A stretch of DNA of 64,000 nucleotides from Tanypteryx hageni (GCA_028673005.1 CM054113.1:206451504-206515503), one strand, 5' to 3'. Counted from the stretch's first letter, positions 33,861 through 46,525 are shown. Translations and numbers: made by a program. The notes: a model not told the origin generated them from the letters alone.

Positions 33861-34121
33861 CTAACATTTTGAATTTTTCCTCTTTCTTCTAGACATTTGC
33901 ACTGGATGCTGAGCAGAGAAGAGTGAAGAGTCGTTCTGAGCTGCACCTGGAATATAGTCATCTGGGTGCGAGATTAGAGGAGTTTTGGCCAGAGAATATG
34001 GGATGGGGAAAGTTTTATGCTCAGACGTTGCAAATTCTGGTTTGTTCTCAAAAGCAGACAATGGTGATGAGTGGAATGGGAATTCATTAAGAACTGTCTT
34101 CTGGATTAAACGACCTTTCAT
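33861..34121 (-). CDS. Possible coding exon, unknown
   Basis: An 86-codon minus frame, MKGRLIQKTVLNEFPFHSSP with later KTFPIPYSLAKTPLIS and HPDDYIPGAAQNDSS, has a coding-like composition unlike the Phe/Ile-rich chance frames around it. No domain is recognised. No donor matches the phase of the 33161-33240 exon, so linkage is unproven. Confidence 0.25.
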   Translation of the reverse strand: MKGRLIQKTVLNEFPFHSSPLSAFENKPEFATSEHKTFPIPYSLAKTPLISHPDDYIPGAAQNDSSLFSAQHPVQMSRRKRKNSKC

Positions 34122-36642
34122 AATTTACGATTGCTCTTGATTATTTGGTTTTTTACTCTTGTCGAAGAAATGGAAATACAGTGCTACCTCAAAAACATCT
34201 GCTTTGTACCTGGACATTGCCAACTGTGATTTTGGATGTAGGAGTATTTTATTTCTCAGAATATAAGGCATTACTTTTCTGTTGCTCTCGCTATTTTGTG
34301 GCAAATGTCGTCCTCTAGATATTTTTTAAATGGTACCTCATCATAGAAGAGCTAGGGAAAGTCAAGTTTTTAAATTGTTGTTCACCAAAACAATCTTTGT
34401 AACATATTTAAACAAAATAACAGTAATAACAAATCATTAAAGCAAGAATGCCACATTTTTCTTTTTATCTAAGTTTCATTTTTTGCCTTGCAATCAAAGC
34501 TGCAACAGGCAGACATCTAGTAAGACATCTTTTTTATTATTATTCTTTATTGGCCGTTAATTTTACTTGTTATTTTCTGTTGGAACCTGAGCAAGTTTTC
34601 TATTAACCTGAACTTATAATACATTTTATTTAATGTTTTATATAAAATTTTAATAGCATCCTTCTATAAATTTAACTTTTTTTTAACATGAAATTCATTG
34701 CCGTTAAGAAGAATACTATGAAACCTTTTCTGGTGGCCGATATGCCAAATTTTTATTCGATTATCATTTGAGGTGGTACTGCATTCACGTTTATGAACTT
34801 GTTCAATTCCATTGTGAATTATATTTAATATTTGGCAAATTGGATGATGGAAAACATTTAATTTTAATCCTACTATGTGTAATCATTAAAAGATTGATTA
34901 ATTAGGATATTTTCAAATTCCATATTGACAGTTTCTCTTGCTCAATAATTACAAAATTTAAAGCACGGAAAGAAAAATGCATTCATTTTTCTATTTAAGT
35001 CTGGAGATACAGTAAATAAAAATTCTAAGTTTTTAGCTCTATAGTCAGTCTGAATTCATATCATTGATAAAATTTTCCATCTTATTTGAGCTTATTTTTG
35101 AACGGTTATTTTTTAAAACTGTTATTAAGTGCCCCATCCAGTTCTTTTTCTAAGTGTTAAGTTTTTCAGAGCAATCGTGAATTTTTGTTTTGTCAATCCA
35201 ACTGGAACAGTTCTTTCTCTCCATTCCATTTATTGCAATTGTTTTTCTTTTGTGAACAGATCAAATTTTCCATCGCCTGAGTATAAAACAACTCTCCTTC
35301 ATCCCATCTTATTTAATCTAGCCATGCACAAACTTCTTGACTCTCACACCCACGCTTGGAGGGGATGAAGGGGTGAGGGATTTTTTCCCTTGACCCCTTT
35401 TTTGAAGAAAGGCAAAATAAATACATGAAAATAATACCATTGTAATGATAATGAACCTTGTCATTTATTGTTGTAAGTACAATTTCATAACAATGTACAA
35501 AATTTCACCACTATCAATAAAGACAATATACAGAACTATGTTTTTTCACTTCCATGACACAAAAGTCCAATAGGTTGTCCCAGCCACTCTTTTAGGAATG
35601 TTGGGGGATTTTTCTTATATACCCGCAGCCTCTCCTCTCTCTTCTTGATAACTTCTGCAGTATAATTACTGCACCACAAGCATTACCAGTAGTCAATTTG
35701 CTGCAATCGACAATTTCACTTTCCTGCTTCAACACACAATTTATTCACATGCACACTGCAACAACAAACTTACTATAATTACACACTGTCTCCCTCAAAA
35801 TAAATGCCTCCCATCGGTCAAGAGATTGTTATAATAGAACAAATTAATTGCCATAGGAGCAGTGTACTGCAGGAATGGAAGAACAATGAAATAAATGCCA
35901 GCAGTAATGAATCAAAAATTCATTAGGGCAACATTAACTTTTCAAGAAATGAATTGTTCAATAAAATGATATGTGACATCTCACTGGATTTATCTGGATA
36001 ATTGAATTTCCTATTTTTTGTATTGCACAACATGAAATGACAGTTACTTATGGGGGCAGTTAAAGTTTTTAAAATTTCAAGTACTGCGGTAAAAATTCAA
36101 TAAATCATGCACAATAGTCTTTGATTTGGATTTTAAAAGTTTCAGTCCGATAACCAAGCAATCAAGATGTAAAAAAGATGTAATCAGCCTCAAAAAGTGA
36201 TGCTAATATTGTCCAAGCAAATGCATGACAAGGGAAGCAAATCCAAATTTAAAAGAAAACAAATTTTGTTTGAATATCTTTTTTCTCTAAAGTTTTATTC
36301 TTATATCCAGGTAAACATGGTAAATGATTAAAAACTTTTAAAATCAACATTAATTCATCTATTTCAAAAGTAGTAATTACATTTCCTGATTCAAAGCTGC
36401 TGGCATTATTGGCTCACCATTCGCACAGTACATTGCCCCTTTCTAATGGTTTAACCCTTTCATGGCCAAGTTATTAATTTTGGGTAAATTCAGAAAACAA
36501 ATTCTTATTGTTAAAATTGATTGGCAAGCATAAATCTCTTTGAGTTTTAATATTCACAAAAATGTTTCATGGCCATACTTAAAAAATATGTTTATTACAT
36601 GCACCAATAAACTGGCAATTACAAGAAATTAAAATATTGATA
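34122..36642. other. AT-rich, no gene recognised
   Basis: About 2.5 kb without recognisable genes, RNAs or element termini. Open frames here (for example 35129-35368) are Phe/Leu/Ile-rich and look like chance. Confidence 0.45.
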
Positions 36643-37016
36643 CAATTATACCTCGATATACTAAGTAGATGTGTTCCTAAAACTTCGTTCGTACACTGAA
36701 ACTTCATATATAGAATAACATTACTACAATAGGGTGCGTTCCCAATCTTAATAACTTCACATCTTATAGCATAAACCTTTTATTAATTACTAATCACATT
36801 TTAAAAAGATTTAAATTAAAAATTATTTATTGTATTTAAATTGGAATCACGAGAACTTACGCAAATAGAAGTAAAAACTAGGTAAATATTCACTTACAGC
36901 ATTGCATCTCTTTCCCACAGAAATGCTAGTTATATTAATAATAAATGGTAAATGTAAAATAGATATCCAAATAAAAAGTTCATTATATAGAAACTTCGTA
37001 TATCGAGGTATTACTG
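36643..37016. mobile_element. Tc1/mariner-type MITE, 374 bp
   Basis: Starts CAATTATACCTCGATATAC after TA (36641-36642) and ends GTATATCGAGGTATTACTG before TA (37017-37018). The two ends are near-perfect inverted repeats (ACCTCGATATAC in both) and the duplicated TA is as expected for Tc1/mariner. Further inverted words (AACTTCGTTCG, GAAACTTC) continue inwards. No ORF. Confidence 0.85.
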
Positions 37017-37018
37017 TA

Positions 37019-38045
37019 AATGGAAGAACTACAATTTGTAATTGATTGAATGGAACAATACATAAGACTTGAATAGTATTCCATAAAATATTTGGATGTA
37101 ATTAAGCAATTAATGGTAACTTTAAGGAATCCATTCTCAGAAAAGACAAAAGTCAAAATTATCTTTCAGCTCAAATAACAATTCAAGTCACACTTGACTG
37201 ATTTTTTTCAGGTCCTTGAAAGTCCCGAGTATAAGGCAGCATACAAAATGCAGGAATCATAATCACATTATGTGGTGCAAATAATTTAGTGGGACAAACA
37301 TCAAAAAATGGCTGTGAAAAGGTTAATTCATTGCTTAACCAATAGGAGGCATTAACACTATGACAAGAGACAAGAATTGAAAACCATCTCTCAAATAGGA
37401 AAAAGAATAACAACAACCAATTACACCAAGCAGAAATGAATGAGCTTCCCACGATATATATTCCAATAAAAAATCTGCAATACCATTATAATTGCTTCTC
37501 TGAACTATCTTTGCCTATATTCTTAACTTTATAATACCTCTCCTTAATTCAAATTTAATGCCAGTAAACTACATACACAGCTGTTCAAGTAGCATTATAA
37601 AATAGTTCTAATAATTTGGCCAAGATTTAATGTACAAAGCTGTTTAATGCATCATTTTACAGAAGAATGTTTATGGAAGCTAAATCTTAAGGCGTATTTT
37701 ACCGATGTCAACAGATTTTGATGAAAATAACTTTTTAACTTCACGCTTATCTTCAAATCCTCCCAATATAGTGTCAACCTTGTTGGAAGGATTTATTACA
37801 AAGATCACAATTAACTTTTAGCATTGAATAACTATTATTTTGTTCGTAAAATTGTGCAAATGCTGTAACATTACAATATTTCAATGTTGCATCAATGTTA
37901 TCTGATTAGAAATTCAAAAACATTTACTTAACAGTATAATAATAGCTAATTATTTCATGTAAAATGAATATGCGAGTTTAAAATAATATTAGTCTTTGTA
38001 ATAAGAAGTTCCGCATTTAAAAAATTAATACTTTGGATGATATTA
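37019..38045. other. No gene recognised
   Basis: AT-rich. An 89-codon minus frame (37183-37452) with a hydrophobic stretch (WLLLFFFLFERWFSILVSC) could be a chance frame; no splice sites or homology support it. Confidence 0.4.
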
Positions 38046-39486
38046 CCGTATATACTCGTGTATAGGTCGAGATTTTTAGACCACATTTTTCGCAAAAAAC
38101 TCTGGGATCGACTTATAAATGAGATATATTTTTGATAGGTTTAAACCCATGACCTTATTTGCCCTGCAGTTATTGAAATTTGATGGAATTTACAGTCTTG
38201 TACTTTAACTGTATCGATAACTATCGAATATTTAAATACCAATGTATATGAAAGAATAACTTACTATATAATTTGATGATCCTAAGTTGATCTTTGATGT
38301 TTTGCAAATAATTAAACAATTTTGGTAAACCTAACGTTCGGTAACGTGATGACGGCACAACCAGGCACGACAGAAAACTGACAGCATGACAAATGCGCCA
38401 TATGATAACTGTAACATGTAAACAAAGAAACATCTAATCAGTGATTTGTGGAAAGGCAACGTCTACCTCTAAGCATCACAGACTAAATTAGTATCGCCGA
38501 AGTATTTGTGGTATAAATATTTTGGTACTGTGTGCATAACTAGGGTAAAGGTAAACAAGGCGACACTAGCACTGGCGACACCGAGAAAGCGACAAGAAAT
38601 GGAACTACCAGGAGGAAAAACAGAAGACAAACGTAAATATAAGATTTTGATGATTGTAATCAAAGACTAGTCCCCTAATGGATAATGAAACAACATAGGT
38701 AAGGGGAGACTTGTAATATTATTTATTGTAACCAGAACCAAAATTATTTTAATTGTTTAAAAGAAAAAATTTATTCTCATTAAAATAAATCCTAAAATCC
38801 AAGAAAATTTTCATCATCAGAGCTATCCAATCCAAATAACTCGTCCCAGTCTCTTTCAGTAATATTTTCATCATACGGATCATCGAGATGATCATCAGCA
38901 TCACCCTCATATATAATTAATTACCTTCATAAACAATAATTGGCATTTTCGTTGCGTTTCTCTTTCTTAAGTGTAAGCTGCTCAACTGTTCCATGTACGA
39001 AACTTGCCCTCTCCGCAGTGTAGGTTTCTTCATTCCTCGTCCAAAAACATGCGAAACACGAATTTCCTAGGACCACATAGTACATCTTTCCGCCGTTTTA
39101 TCTGCGGCCCAACATCAGTTTTGTTTCCTGTTCTCCTTAACAAAGAACTTCTGAATGAACACTGGGACGAAATACGGTGTCTATCCAGAGTCATTCGATC
39201 TATTAAAAAGGCATATACATTGTTATGACTTTTGATGTTATGCAGTGACGTTGGAGGGGATATCAAACTGCTTCGCTGCTACTTTGACACAATGTAGTTA
39301 TATCGGACTAAAGGGAACAATGTGGAAATTAATGGTTAAACACGTACTGAATACAAAAATTTGTTCTACTACAGCTGAAAATCTGGAGTCGACTTATACA
39401 CGATAAATACAAAAAAGCAAAAAATTTTATGAAAAAGTCGGGGGTCGACCTATACACGAGATCGACTTATACACGAGTATATACTG
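38046..39486. mobile_element. Pogo/Tigger-like element, degenerate, 1441 bp
   Basis: Termini CCGTATATACTCGTGTATAG (left) and the inverse of CAGTATATACTCGTGTATAA (right) are flanked by TA on both sides. On the minus strand near 38930-38800 there is an acidic tail, DADDHLDDPYDENITERDWD then ELFGLDSSDDENFLGF and a stop. This is the usual acidic C-terminus of pogo-superfamily transposases. Other coding scraps lie at about 39.0-39.3 kb, but the catalytic motifs were not found. Confidence 0.8.
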
Positions 39487-39488
39487 TA

Positions 39489-39968
39489 TATTTTAAAACT
39501 TGCATCATTTAAAAAAAATTTGCCTGCTTCAACAAAAAAGGCATGTAGTTAACTTATTCAATATATAAACGTGATGTTTTCTAAGCACATGCTTAATTGT
39601 CAATTAGGGAAATAACACTGCATTTCTCAGAAGTTTACGAGGCAAATCTCTTTGCTGGAAAATGAACTATTCCTTTATTTATTAAACAAAAGCTTCTCCA
39701 ATACCTTTTTCAATGGTAAATTATTCCTAAATTGACGATGTTTTGTGTAGAATGTGCACAACATAGTTTTATAATTAGGAATAAAATTACAGGCTGAACT
39801 ATGGAAGACACTAATATTTTTACAAGACTTCAAAACAACCTCACACAGAAGAAACAACCTGAAAACTACCATTAAAAAAAACTCTTTTAGCTAAATGATT
39901 TACATAAATGATCAATTGCCTCCAAGCTACAAAGTGAGTTGCAATATTTACTTAAATTTATAAGCATC
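39489..39968. other. No gene recognised
   Basis: Spacer between the pogo-like and Tigger elements. Confidence 0.4.
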
Positions 39969-40699
39969 TACAGGTAGTCCTTGATTTACGCCGGGGATGC
40001 ATTCTTGGACGAACCGGCGTAATCGGAATCGGCGTAAATTGAAATGATTTTATAATGTAAATCAATGGGAAGTCAATGACATGCATTCCCGGCACCCAAA
40101 CATTGACGAGTAATATAATGGCATTGCATTTAAAGTTCTGAAATAACATAAATATAATAAAGGGAATTTAAAAAATATATTTTGTACACTTACAACCGGC
40201 AATGGCGTAATGAAGCAGCGTTAGTTCTCTGACAAAGTCCCTGGTTGAGGATCGTCATGTTTTTTAAAGAAAGCATGCTGTGTGGACTGTCATGATTTCT
40301 TCTTTCTTTCTATCAAAATTTCATGATAAGGCCTCATGGATGCCATAACGCTCCTCTTCGCTGTAGCACTCCACTCCCAGTCGTGGTCAATCTCATCAGT
40401 GAGTTTATCTGTCTGAGAGGATGCGCTGGAGATCGCTTGTCTTCATTTCACGTAGAGGAAGTTCTTCTTCCTCTCTTTCCTCTTCTTCCTTTTGACCCAG
40501 TTGTGCGGCCAATTCTTCTAAGTCTTCATTGGAAAGAGGCTCCCCATGGTTTTCCAAAAGTTCTGTTACATCTTCATCTGTCACTTAGTCCAAGCCCACC
40601 TCTTGTGATAGTCTTCTTACGTCATCTATGACGTTCTCCACTGGTTGGAATCCTGCGAAGGAAACAAATTCTGGCAGAAGTTTGCTCCATTGAAACAAT

Positions 40700-41894
40700 T
40701 CACTGATATTTCCTCCCAGGCTGTGTTGATGTTATTAATGCCCCTAAAATGTCGAATGAGCGCCAATAATCCTTTACGGTTTTGTCTGAACTTTCCAAAA
40801 CTATCAGCATTTCTTTGAAGGTGTTTCGGAGATAATAGGCTTTAAAGGTCACTATTACACCTTGGTCCATTGGTTGCAAAACTGACGTGGTGTTAGGAGG
40901 CAGGAAAATGACTTTGACATCCACAGGTGTTCTGACTTCTGCTAGGTTTGTCGGATGGCCAGGGGCATCGTCCAAGAGAAGAAGGGCTTTGGTTGGCAAG
41001 TCATTCTCATGACAAAAACGGAGCACAATTGGGCAAAAATAGTTGACGTACCAATCCAAGAAGATTTCTTGTGTCACCCAAGCCTTTCTATTTGACTTCC
41101 AGTAGACTGGCAACATGGCTTTGTTGAGACCTTTGAAAGCGTGAGGCGTCTCCGAATGGTACACCAACATTGGCCTTAATTTTAAAGTGCCAGAGACATT
41201 GGCGCCCAGCAAAAGCGTTAGCCTGTCTTTTGCAGCCTTGAAACCTGACAGACTTCTCTTCACCGGCGATGAAAGTTCGTGAAGGCAATTTCTTCCAATA
41301 CAGGCCTGTCTCACCAACATTAAAAATTAAATCAGGAGGATAATCACCCTCCTCCACAATGGCCTGAAACTCTACAGGATATGCTGCAGCTGCCACTGCA
41401 TCTGCACTTGCTGCTTTGCCACTAATTTTCACACTGTGGCACTTAGTGCGAGATTTGAATCGCATAAACCAGCCCTTGCTTCCTAAGAATGTCTCTTTAC
41501 TATCCTCTTTTATCTTAAGTTCCTCAAAAATTGACTTCGCCTTATCTGTGATAGTAATTTGAGTCAAGGGAATGTTTTTTTGATTCATGTCATCCACCCA
41601 TAGCGACAGTAATTTCTCCATTTTTTCTAAAAGTTTACTTCTGCTATAACTCACTTGCGTTGCACTTATTCTCATAGCCTGTTGCATTGACTGCTTTATT
41701 TTATCTGAATTTTTCATTATGGTAGTCACAGTGGAAGGAGGCAAATTCATACTTCTACACACATTAGGACGGGTATCACCACCTTCTATTCTACGAATTA
41801 CGTCCATCTTATCTTCTAAAGTAATAGACCTACGTAACTTTTTAGCAACACATTCACTTCCACTTGTTTTCACTGCACTTCTCTTACCAGACAT
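40700..41894 (-). pseudogene. Tigger transposase, frameshifted and lacking the first catalytic Asp
   Basis: Starts MSGKRSAVKTSGSECVAKKL. The first HTH is KMDVIRRIEGGDTRPNVC (residues ~30-70). The CENP-B-type HTH covers ~80-150 (KSIFEELKIKED, WFMRFKSR). The DDE domain then begins DLIFNVGETGLYWKKLPSRT, where the expected VDET is VGET, so the first catalytic Asp is missing. A frameshift near 41250 moves to the frame carrying SGFKAAKDRLTLLLGANVSG, ALLLLDDAPGHP (second Asp) and VLQPMDQGVIVTFKAYYLR (third acidic position). Coding similarity fades below 40700. The protein would bind and cut Tigger ends; with the frameshift and the lost Asp it is dead. Confidence 0.9.
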
Positions 41895-42345
41895 GGTGGC
41901 TCTTATTTTATTAATTTAATCCATAATTTATAAATATAATAACACAGTTGCTACTGCAGAATAATGGCCAAACAACAACACAAACACGTTAGCTCTGTTT
42001 TCAGCACATTCAATGCGTGAACAAAAAGCGAACTGAGCGCATTTTATCTTGCCTTTACGTCTTACCCTCCTTCCACTCCTTTCCATGCCAGACACCCAAA
42101 TGGGAAAACCCTCTTGAGGAGCGAGTGGAAAGGGAAAAAAACAAACCTTCTTAATGAGTTTGGTCCTTACTCTTTATCTAGGCAGAAGGGAAATGACTCA
42201 CCGTGACGAGTGACTAATGCTCACGTGACTGACATGGAATGGTGTTAGTTTTTGAGGAGATTATCTCACAATTATAGCAATGAGTAGGTGCGCAATTCGT
42301 TGGTCCTCGTGATTGACTGTAATTCTTTCGTGTGATCAATGTGTA

Positions 42346-42579
42346 CAGTCATCTCTTCTATTACACGATAGTTGCATTCATGCGAGATGCCGACCTATAG
42401 AAAATCGCGTAATAAAAATAACCTGGGACCTCTGCAGAGAGTAAATTTGTCCTTTGATAGGTTAAAGCGCCGGTAGTGAAATCGAATAAGAGCAAACTCG
42501 CATATGTAAAATTTTACATTTTACAAGCAGCTTTTACCGATTAATCGATCTCATTAGAGCAAATTCGCAGAGATGACTG
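42346..42579. mobile_element. MITE, 234 bp, nested in the Tigger element
   Basis: A perfect 11-bp terminal inverted repeat, CAGTCATCTCT at the left and AGAGATGACTG at the right, is flanked by TA on both sides. Inside each end are AT-rich, partly inverted words. It lies in the non-coding 5' part of the Tigger element and is therefore younger. No ORF. Confidence 0.85.
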
Positions 42580-42769
42580 TATTTATAATATTTATTCAAA
42601 ATCAGCGATGTAAGAATTACGATTTCGTATAAGAAGCAGTACGAGAAAATTGTAGAACGTTTTAAATAATAGTAAATATATTTTTTCACTTTTTGACCTC
42701 CTGGTTTCAAAATCGACGTTATTCTGAATCACCGCAAATCGGACCGGCGCAAATCGAGGGCTACCTGTA

Positions 42770-43075
42770 TATAAATAATAGTCCAGGTTATCATGTCTCA
42801 CGAAAGAAATAGCAAATGAAAGGAAGAGTTGTTGTAACTACGAAGACAAAGCCTATAACCCCTAAAATGAAAGAGCAATTACCACGTGTATAATGAACAA
42901 AATTAATTATTTGTTCGTTAGCATTTTAATATTTAAAATAACCCACCAAAAAATAATGAAAAACGAATGAATGATCAATGAGTTCCACAAAAAATGCTAG
43001 AGGAAAATTTAGTGAATTTAAAAAGTGACATATAGACATCAACAATGTCGCTTAAACTTTTAATTTGTCATTGTT
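42770..43075. other. No gene recognised
   Basis: AT-rich spacer between the Tigger and hAT elements. Confidence 0.4.
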
Positions 43076-43083
43076 GTCCTCAC

Positions 43084-44368
43084 CAGGGCCCAGGAGAGGT
43101 GGGTGCACCCGGTGCAAATAACCGGGGCCCGTGACTTAGAGGTGCCCGAACTCGAGCAGTCATGTATGAACATTCCTGCGTGTCTTACAAAATCATATTA
43201 TGAATACTGAGCTACGATAGACAATGGAGAATTTGAAAAAATCAGTTGTTGAATCTTGACAGCGGAAAATTACAATTACATACCGTAAATACCCGCGTAT
43301 AATGCGCACCCTCGTATAACACGCAGGGGGATTTTCAACCTCGTAATCTATGATTTTTCTATATACCCGCGTATAGTGCGCACAGATTTTTTTTAGCATT
43401 ACCGTTCCAGAATAAAGTAGATGGTGTAATGTGTTCTAAAGCAATGATCGAATTATTGGTAACATAATGAAAGTGCGAAATGAAATTTTCGAATAACGTT
43501 CCAAAAGAACGTCAGCTAACTCAATCATTACATACTCTATGTTTACTTACAAGGTGATATTAGGATATACACAATAAATCGAATTATATTATTTTCATAG
43601 CAGGGCATATGACATTATTTGAGCTAATAAAATGAAGGAATGACGATAATCCTATGTTTTTTACATACGTTTTTGTCATGCCTGAGGTGGACGGGTTCGC
43701 CCAACCTTCAGTTTTACCCTTATTAGAACACTCTGGAGCACGTAAACACGATAGCAAATAACAATAATTAACTACAGACTCGAAGAATCAAGAATAAATC
43801 ACGTATGAATGCTGAGAGAAAGGTAGAGAACGATAACTTGATTTAGTTCTACAAGAAGCATCAACTTCCAGAGTACTCAAAGGCATCAGCTGCCATTGTT
43901 TCTCATTGTAAGTAGCACCAGTACCTCACCACCAAGCAGGGCGCAGGTGTAGGGTGACGTCATGCGTAAGATGACGATTCCGATAACAACATCGAAGAAG
44001 AATGGTGCAGTGACGAAGAATTTCTTGGCTTTTAAAATGAATAAATACTGAATTCTTTCTTTTCATATCTAATTAATGTATGTTTATAGAATTAGTTAAT
44101 AAATTTTTACAATTATCTATCTTACTTTTCGTAAAAATCACCAATAAAAATATGAGGATACCCGGGCAGTAATTACTGTGCCGAAATCGTGGAAATAGGA
44201 AGATTGTATACCCTCGTATAACACGCATCCTAATTTTTAACTCAAATATTTCGAAAAAAAGTGCGCATTATACGCGGGTATTTACGGTAATTATGGTGGT
44301 GGGAAGTGGCGGCAATGGGCCCGAGGGCGGGAGAAGCACCGAGGCCAGGATTTCTCTCCCAGGCCCTG
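43084..44368. mobile_element. hAT MITE with perfect 8-bp target duplication, host of a pogo element
   Basis: Ends CAGGGCCCAGGAGAG and, reversed from the right, CAGGGCCTGGGAGAG. Flanking direct repeats GTCCTCAC (43076-43083 and 44369-44376) are identical. Removing the nested pogo-like element (43283-44287) leaves a GC-rich hAT MITE of only about 280 bp. No transposase coding. Confidence 0.9.
43283..44287. mobile_element. Pogo-like non-autonomous element, 1005 bp
   Basis: Terminal inverted repeats beginning CCGTAAATACCCGCGTATAA are identical over at least 26 bp at both ends, with TA on both sides. The subterminal words CTCGTATAAC (left) and GTTATACGAG (about 44215, right) are also inverted. 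The very high identity of the ends suggests a recent insertion. The interior has no convincing transposase. Confidence 0.88.
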
Positions 44369-44462
44369 GTCCTCACAATATGGATGAGCTAAAATTCTAA
44401 CAGCATAAAATCCATAACTGATCTAACCAAGCACTGCACACAAAACTAACAGTCATGTGCGG

Positions 44463-45314
44463 ATCGCCCCCCCCCCCCCTTGGGTACTCTCTGGGACAAG
44501 AGAATAAGCAGGCTGTCAGGTGGCAGGATGGTTTCTTCAGTAGGCTTAGGTTATTGAATCGATTCTTCTTCGAAATTTCCCATTCTTCTTGTCTTTATAT
44601 CGCTGCCGACGTATTGTCCTAGCAAAAAGGGTCTGTTGGAGATAGTGTCACCCTGGGCGGTGCTGAAACTTGCTAATTGGGGTGGTGGGGAGGAGAATGG
44701 GATTCCCAGGATTTTCAACGAATGGCAAGTGAAGGGGAAGGAACCTACCCACGTGGGACATTGCTTTCGAATGCGCTCAATGTGCGCACTCCGGGCACGT
44801 AGCCTTTTGGAGAACCCTCATACCAGGTGCAGTAAAGATAGTATCATATGATATTATCATATCATGATAGTATCATATGAATCCATGTCAACAACCTACG
44901 CTATCGGCTAGGTGCCGGTAAAAGGATGAAACAAAGCCATCGGTTTATGCCTTGGTTCTCCTTCCACCCTCATTCACTGGTGTCGGTTCGTTTTGTTCAT
45001 ACGAATGGCTATAATTTAAGAAGCTTTTTAGCTGTCTCTTCTTGGGTTTACCCAAAAGGACTATGATGATATTTCTAAATACACATTTTGGAATTAACCC
45101 CCGCCCCTCCCCCCCCCCGTTTGCTTCGAGTGCTTCCCCACTTCTGAGCTCTTCCATCTCCCAAAATTCTTTACAAGGGACCTTTTTCTGTCATGGGTTT
45201 TCCCGTCATTGTTCTCAAGAGCGTTTTAAGATCATTCATTCAGTGATTCGCTAGTGCGTGTGTGATAGTTAGCTGGAGAAGAGCTATAAGTTGCAAGTGT
45301 CGCAGAAGTATATA
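44463..45314. repeat. Left arm of a large inverted repeat
   Basis: Starts ATCGCCCCCC and ends AGAAGTATATA. Nearly all of the 852 bp is present in reverse complement at 63142-64000, with a low density of substitutions. The main difference is near 44838-44880, where this arm has a short palindromic insertion (ATCATATCATGATAG) in place of about 30 bp kept in the right arm. A 71-codon frame starting near 44636 is shared by both arms, but I see no domain in it. Confidence 0.93.
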
Positions 45315-45507
45315 ACTGTAACTGATTAACTATGGTGTCTCAATTAACCACTTGCTTGACTTACCCGTGTCAGACACAGGCAGCTTTTTCTTACCGAAAT
45401 TGACTTGCCCGAGCTTAGCATGGGCATCGTAATTTTTTACTCTCCAGTCCTGATTTGGCCGTGTTTTTCTGATTTGTTCCTCGTAGAAGATCTTCTTTTA
45501 CTCATTA
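45315..45507. other. Spacer inside the inverted repeat
   Basis: Unique sequence between the left arm and the terminus-like GGGGCCATCC motif. No gene. Confidence 0.4.
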
Positions 45508-46525
45508 GGGGCCATCCTTAAATGATGTCACGCTTAAGGGGGAGGGGGGGGTCTGGGAATATGTGACATTTTGTGACAAAGGGGGGGGGAGTATATGTAA
45601 AACAATGTGATGTCACAAATAAGTAAAGATTTTTGCCAAGATCTTGTGCTTTATTTCCTTAATTTTCTTGAAGTGACATTCACTAACTTTTATTTATTCT
45701 CTGTTTTACTTGTCTTTCCTGCCACTGGCCCTCTGGTGGAAACTTGTAAATAACAGTTGAAAAATATAATGCAAAACTAAACCTCACAGAAAAACTCCAA
45801 TAACTATTATAATAAGCTGTATACTTAATTATCAGCTTAAGTTGTTATTGTGTTGGTGTTCTAGTCCTCCTCTATGTTCTAGTCTCCTTGACTGCTATTG
45901 TATCATATTCATTTACAGTAAAGTGGCTAAAACCAAGCCATGTGAATGTTAGTTACTATTTTTAACTGCCTACCGTAAAAAGTCTTGGTAAGTTTTAGTC
46001 ATGAAATGAAGTCATTCTTAATTATAATAGAACTAAAATAATAATCATTTGTTAACTTTTCAAAGAGAATGTTTTGTAAACATTATTTATACAATAATTT
46101 TTCTAAAACAATGCTTTTAGTTATTTTTCGTTTTTGGACAAGAAAAAAAATATTTTAGAGAACTCGCTATTAAAATATTGGCAAGTCATCAGTATATACA
46201 TATTAGTTTATAATTTAAAATTAAATATTTATTTTTGTATTTCAGAATGTAATTAAAAAACTGCTGTTGTATTCAAATACTAGAATATTTTTAACAAGAA
46301 AATCAGGTATATATACTTGCATGTACTAAATGATAACTGAATTTTTTTGAGTTAAATAATAAAATATGTGAATGGATCTAGTATTTAAATCGTACTTTTC
46401 ATTGGAATTAAAATAAGGAAAATAATAAGAGCTTCTTCTTTTTAAGGCTTTTAAATATTATGGACTTGATTTGTACAATATCTATATTTATGTAATTATA
46501 AAATAATTATCCTCTTATTTACAGA
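45508..46525 (+). mobile_element. Left end and 5' non-coding part of a DDE transposon
   Basis: GGGGCCATCCTTAAATGATG followed by TCACGC and a G-run at 45510-45550 looks like a transposon terminus; similar GGGGNCATCC...GTCACGC ends recur in animal genomes. TGTGACATTTTGTGACA and GTGATGTCACAAA follow as internal repeats. About 900 bp of AT-rich DNA separate it from the transposase start. No inverted partner was found downstream, so the right end seems lost. Confidence 0.5.

Larger units (their letters stand above)
39971..42767 (-). mobile_element. Tigger DNA transposon, near full length
   Basis: Inverted ends CAGGTAGTCCTTGATTTACG (left) and, reversed from the right, CAGGTAGCCCTCGATTTGCG match at most positions. 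TA lies outside both. The transposase occupies the minus strand in the left-centre. The right part (41.9-42.77 kb) is 5' non-coding DNA and contains a separate 234-bp MITE. The length without the MITE, about 2.56 kb, is usual for Tigger elements. Confidence 0.92.

Noticed and set aside
37183..37452. 89-codon frame with a membrane-like segment
   Set aside because: Isolated, with no donor, acceptor or homology; Phe/Leu runs are expected by chance in such AT-rich DNA.
44636..44851. 71-codon frame shared by both inverted-repeat arms as a gene
   Set aside because: Its conservation follows simply from the high identity of the arms; no domain, splice signal or codon bias supports it.
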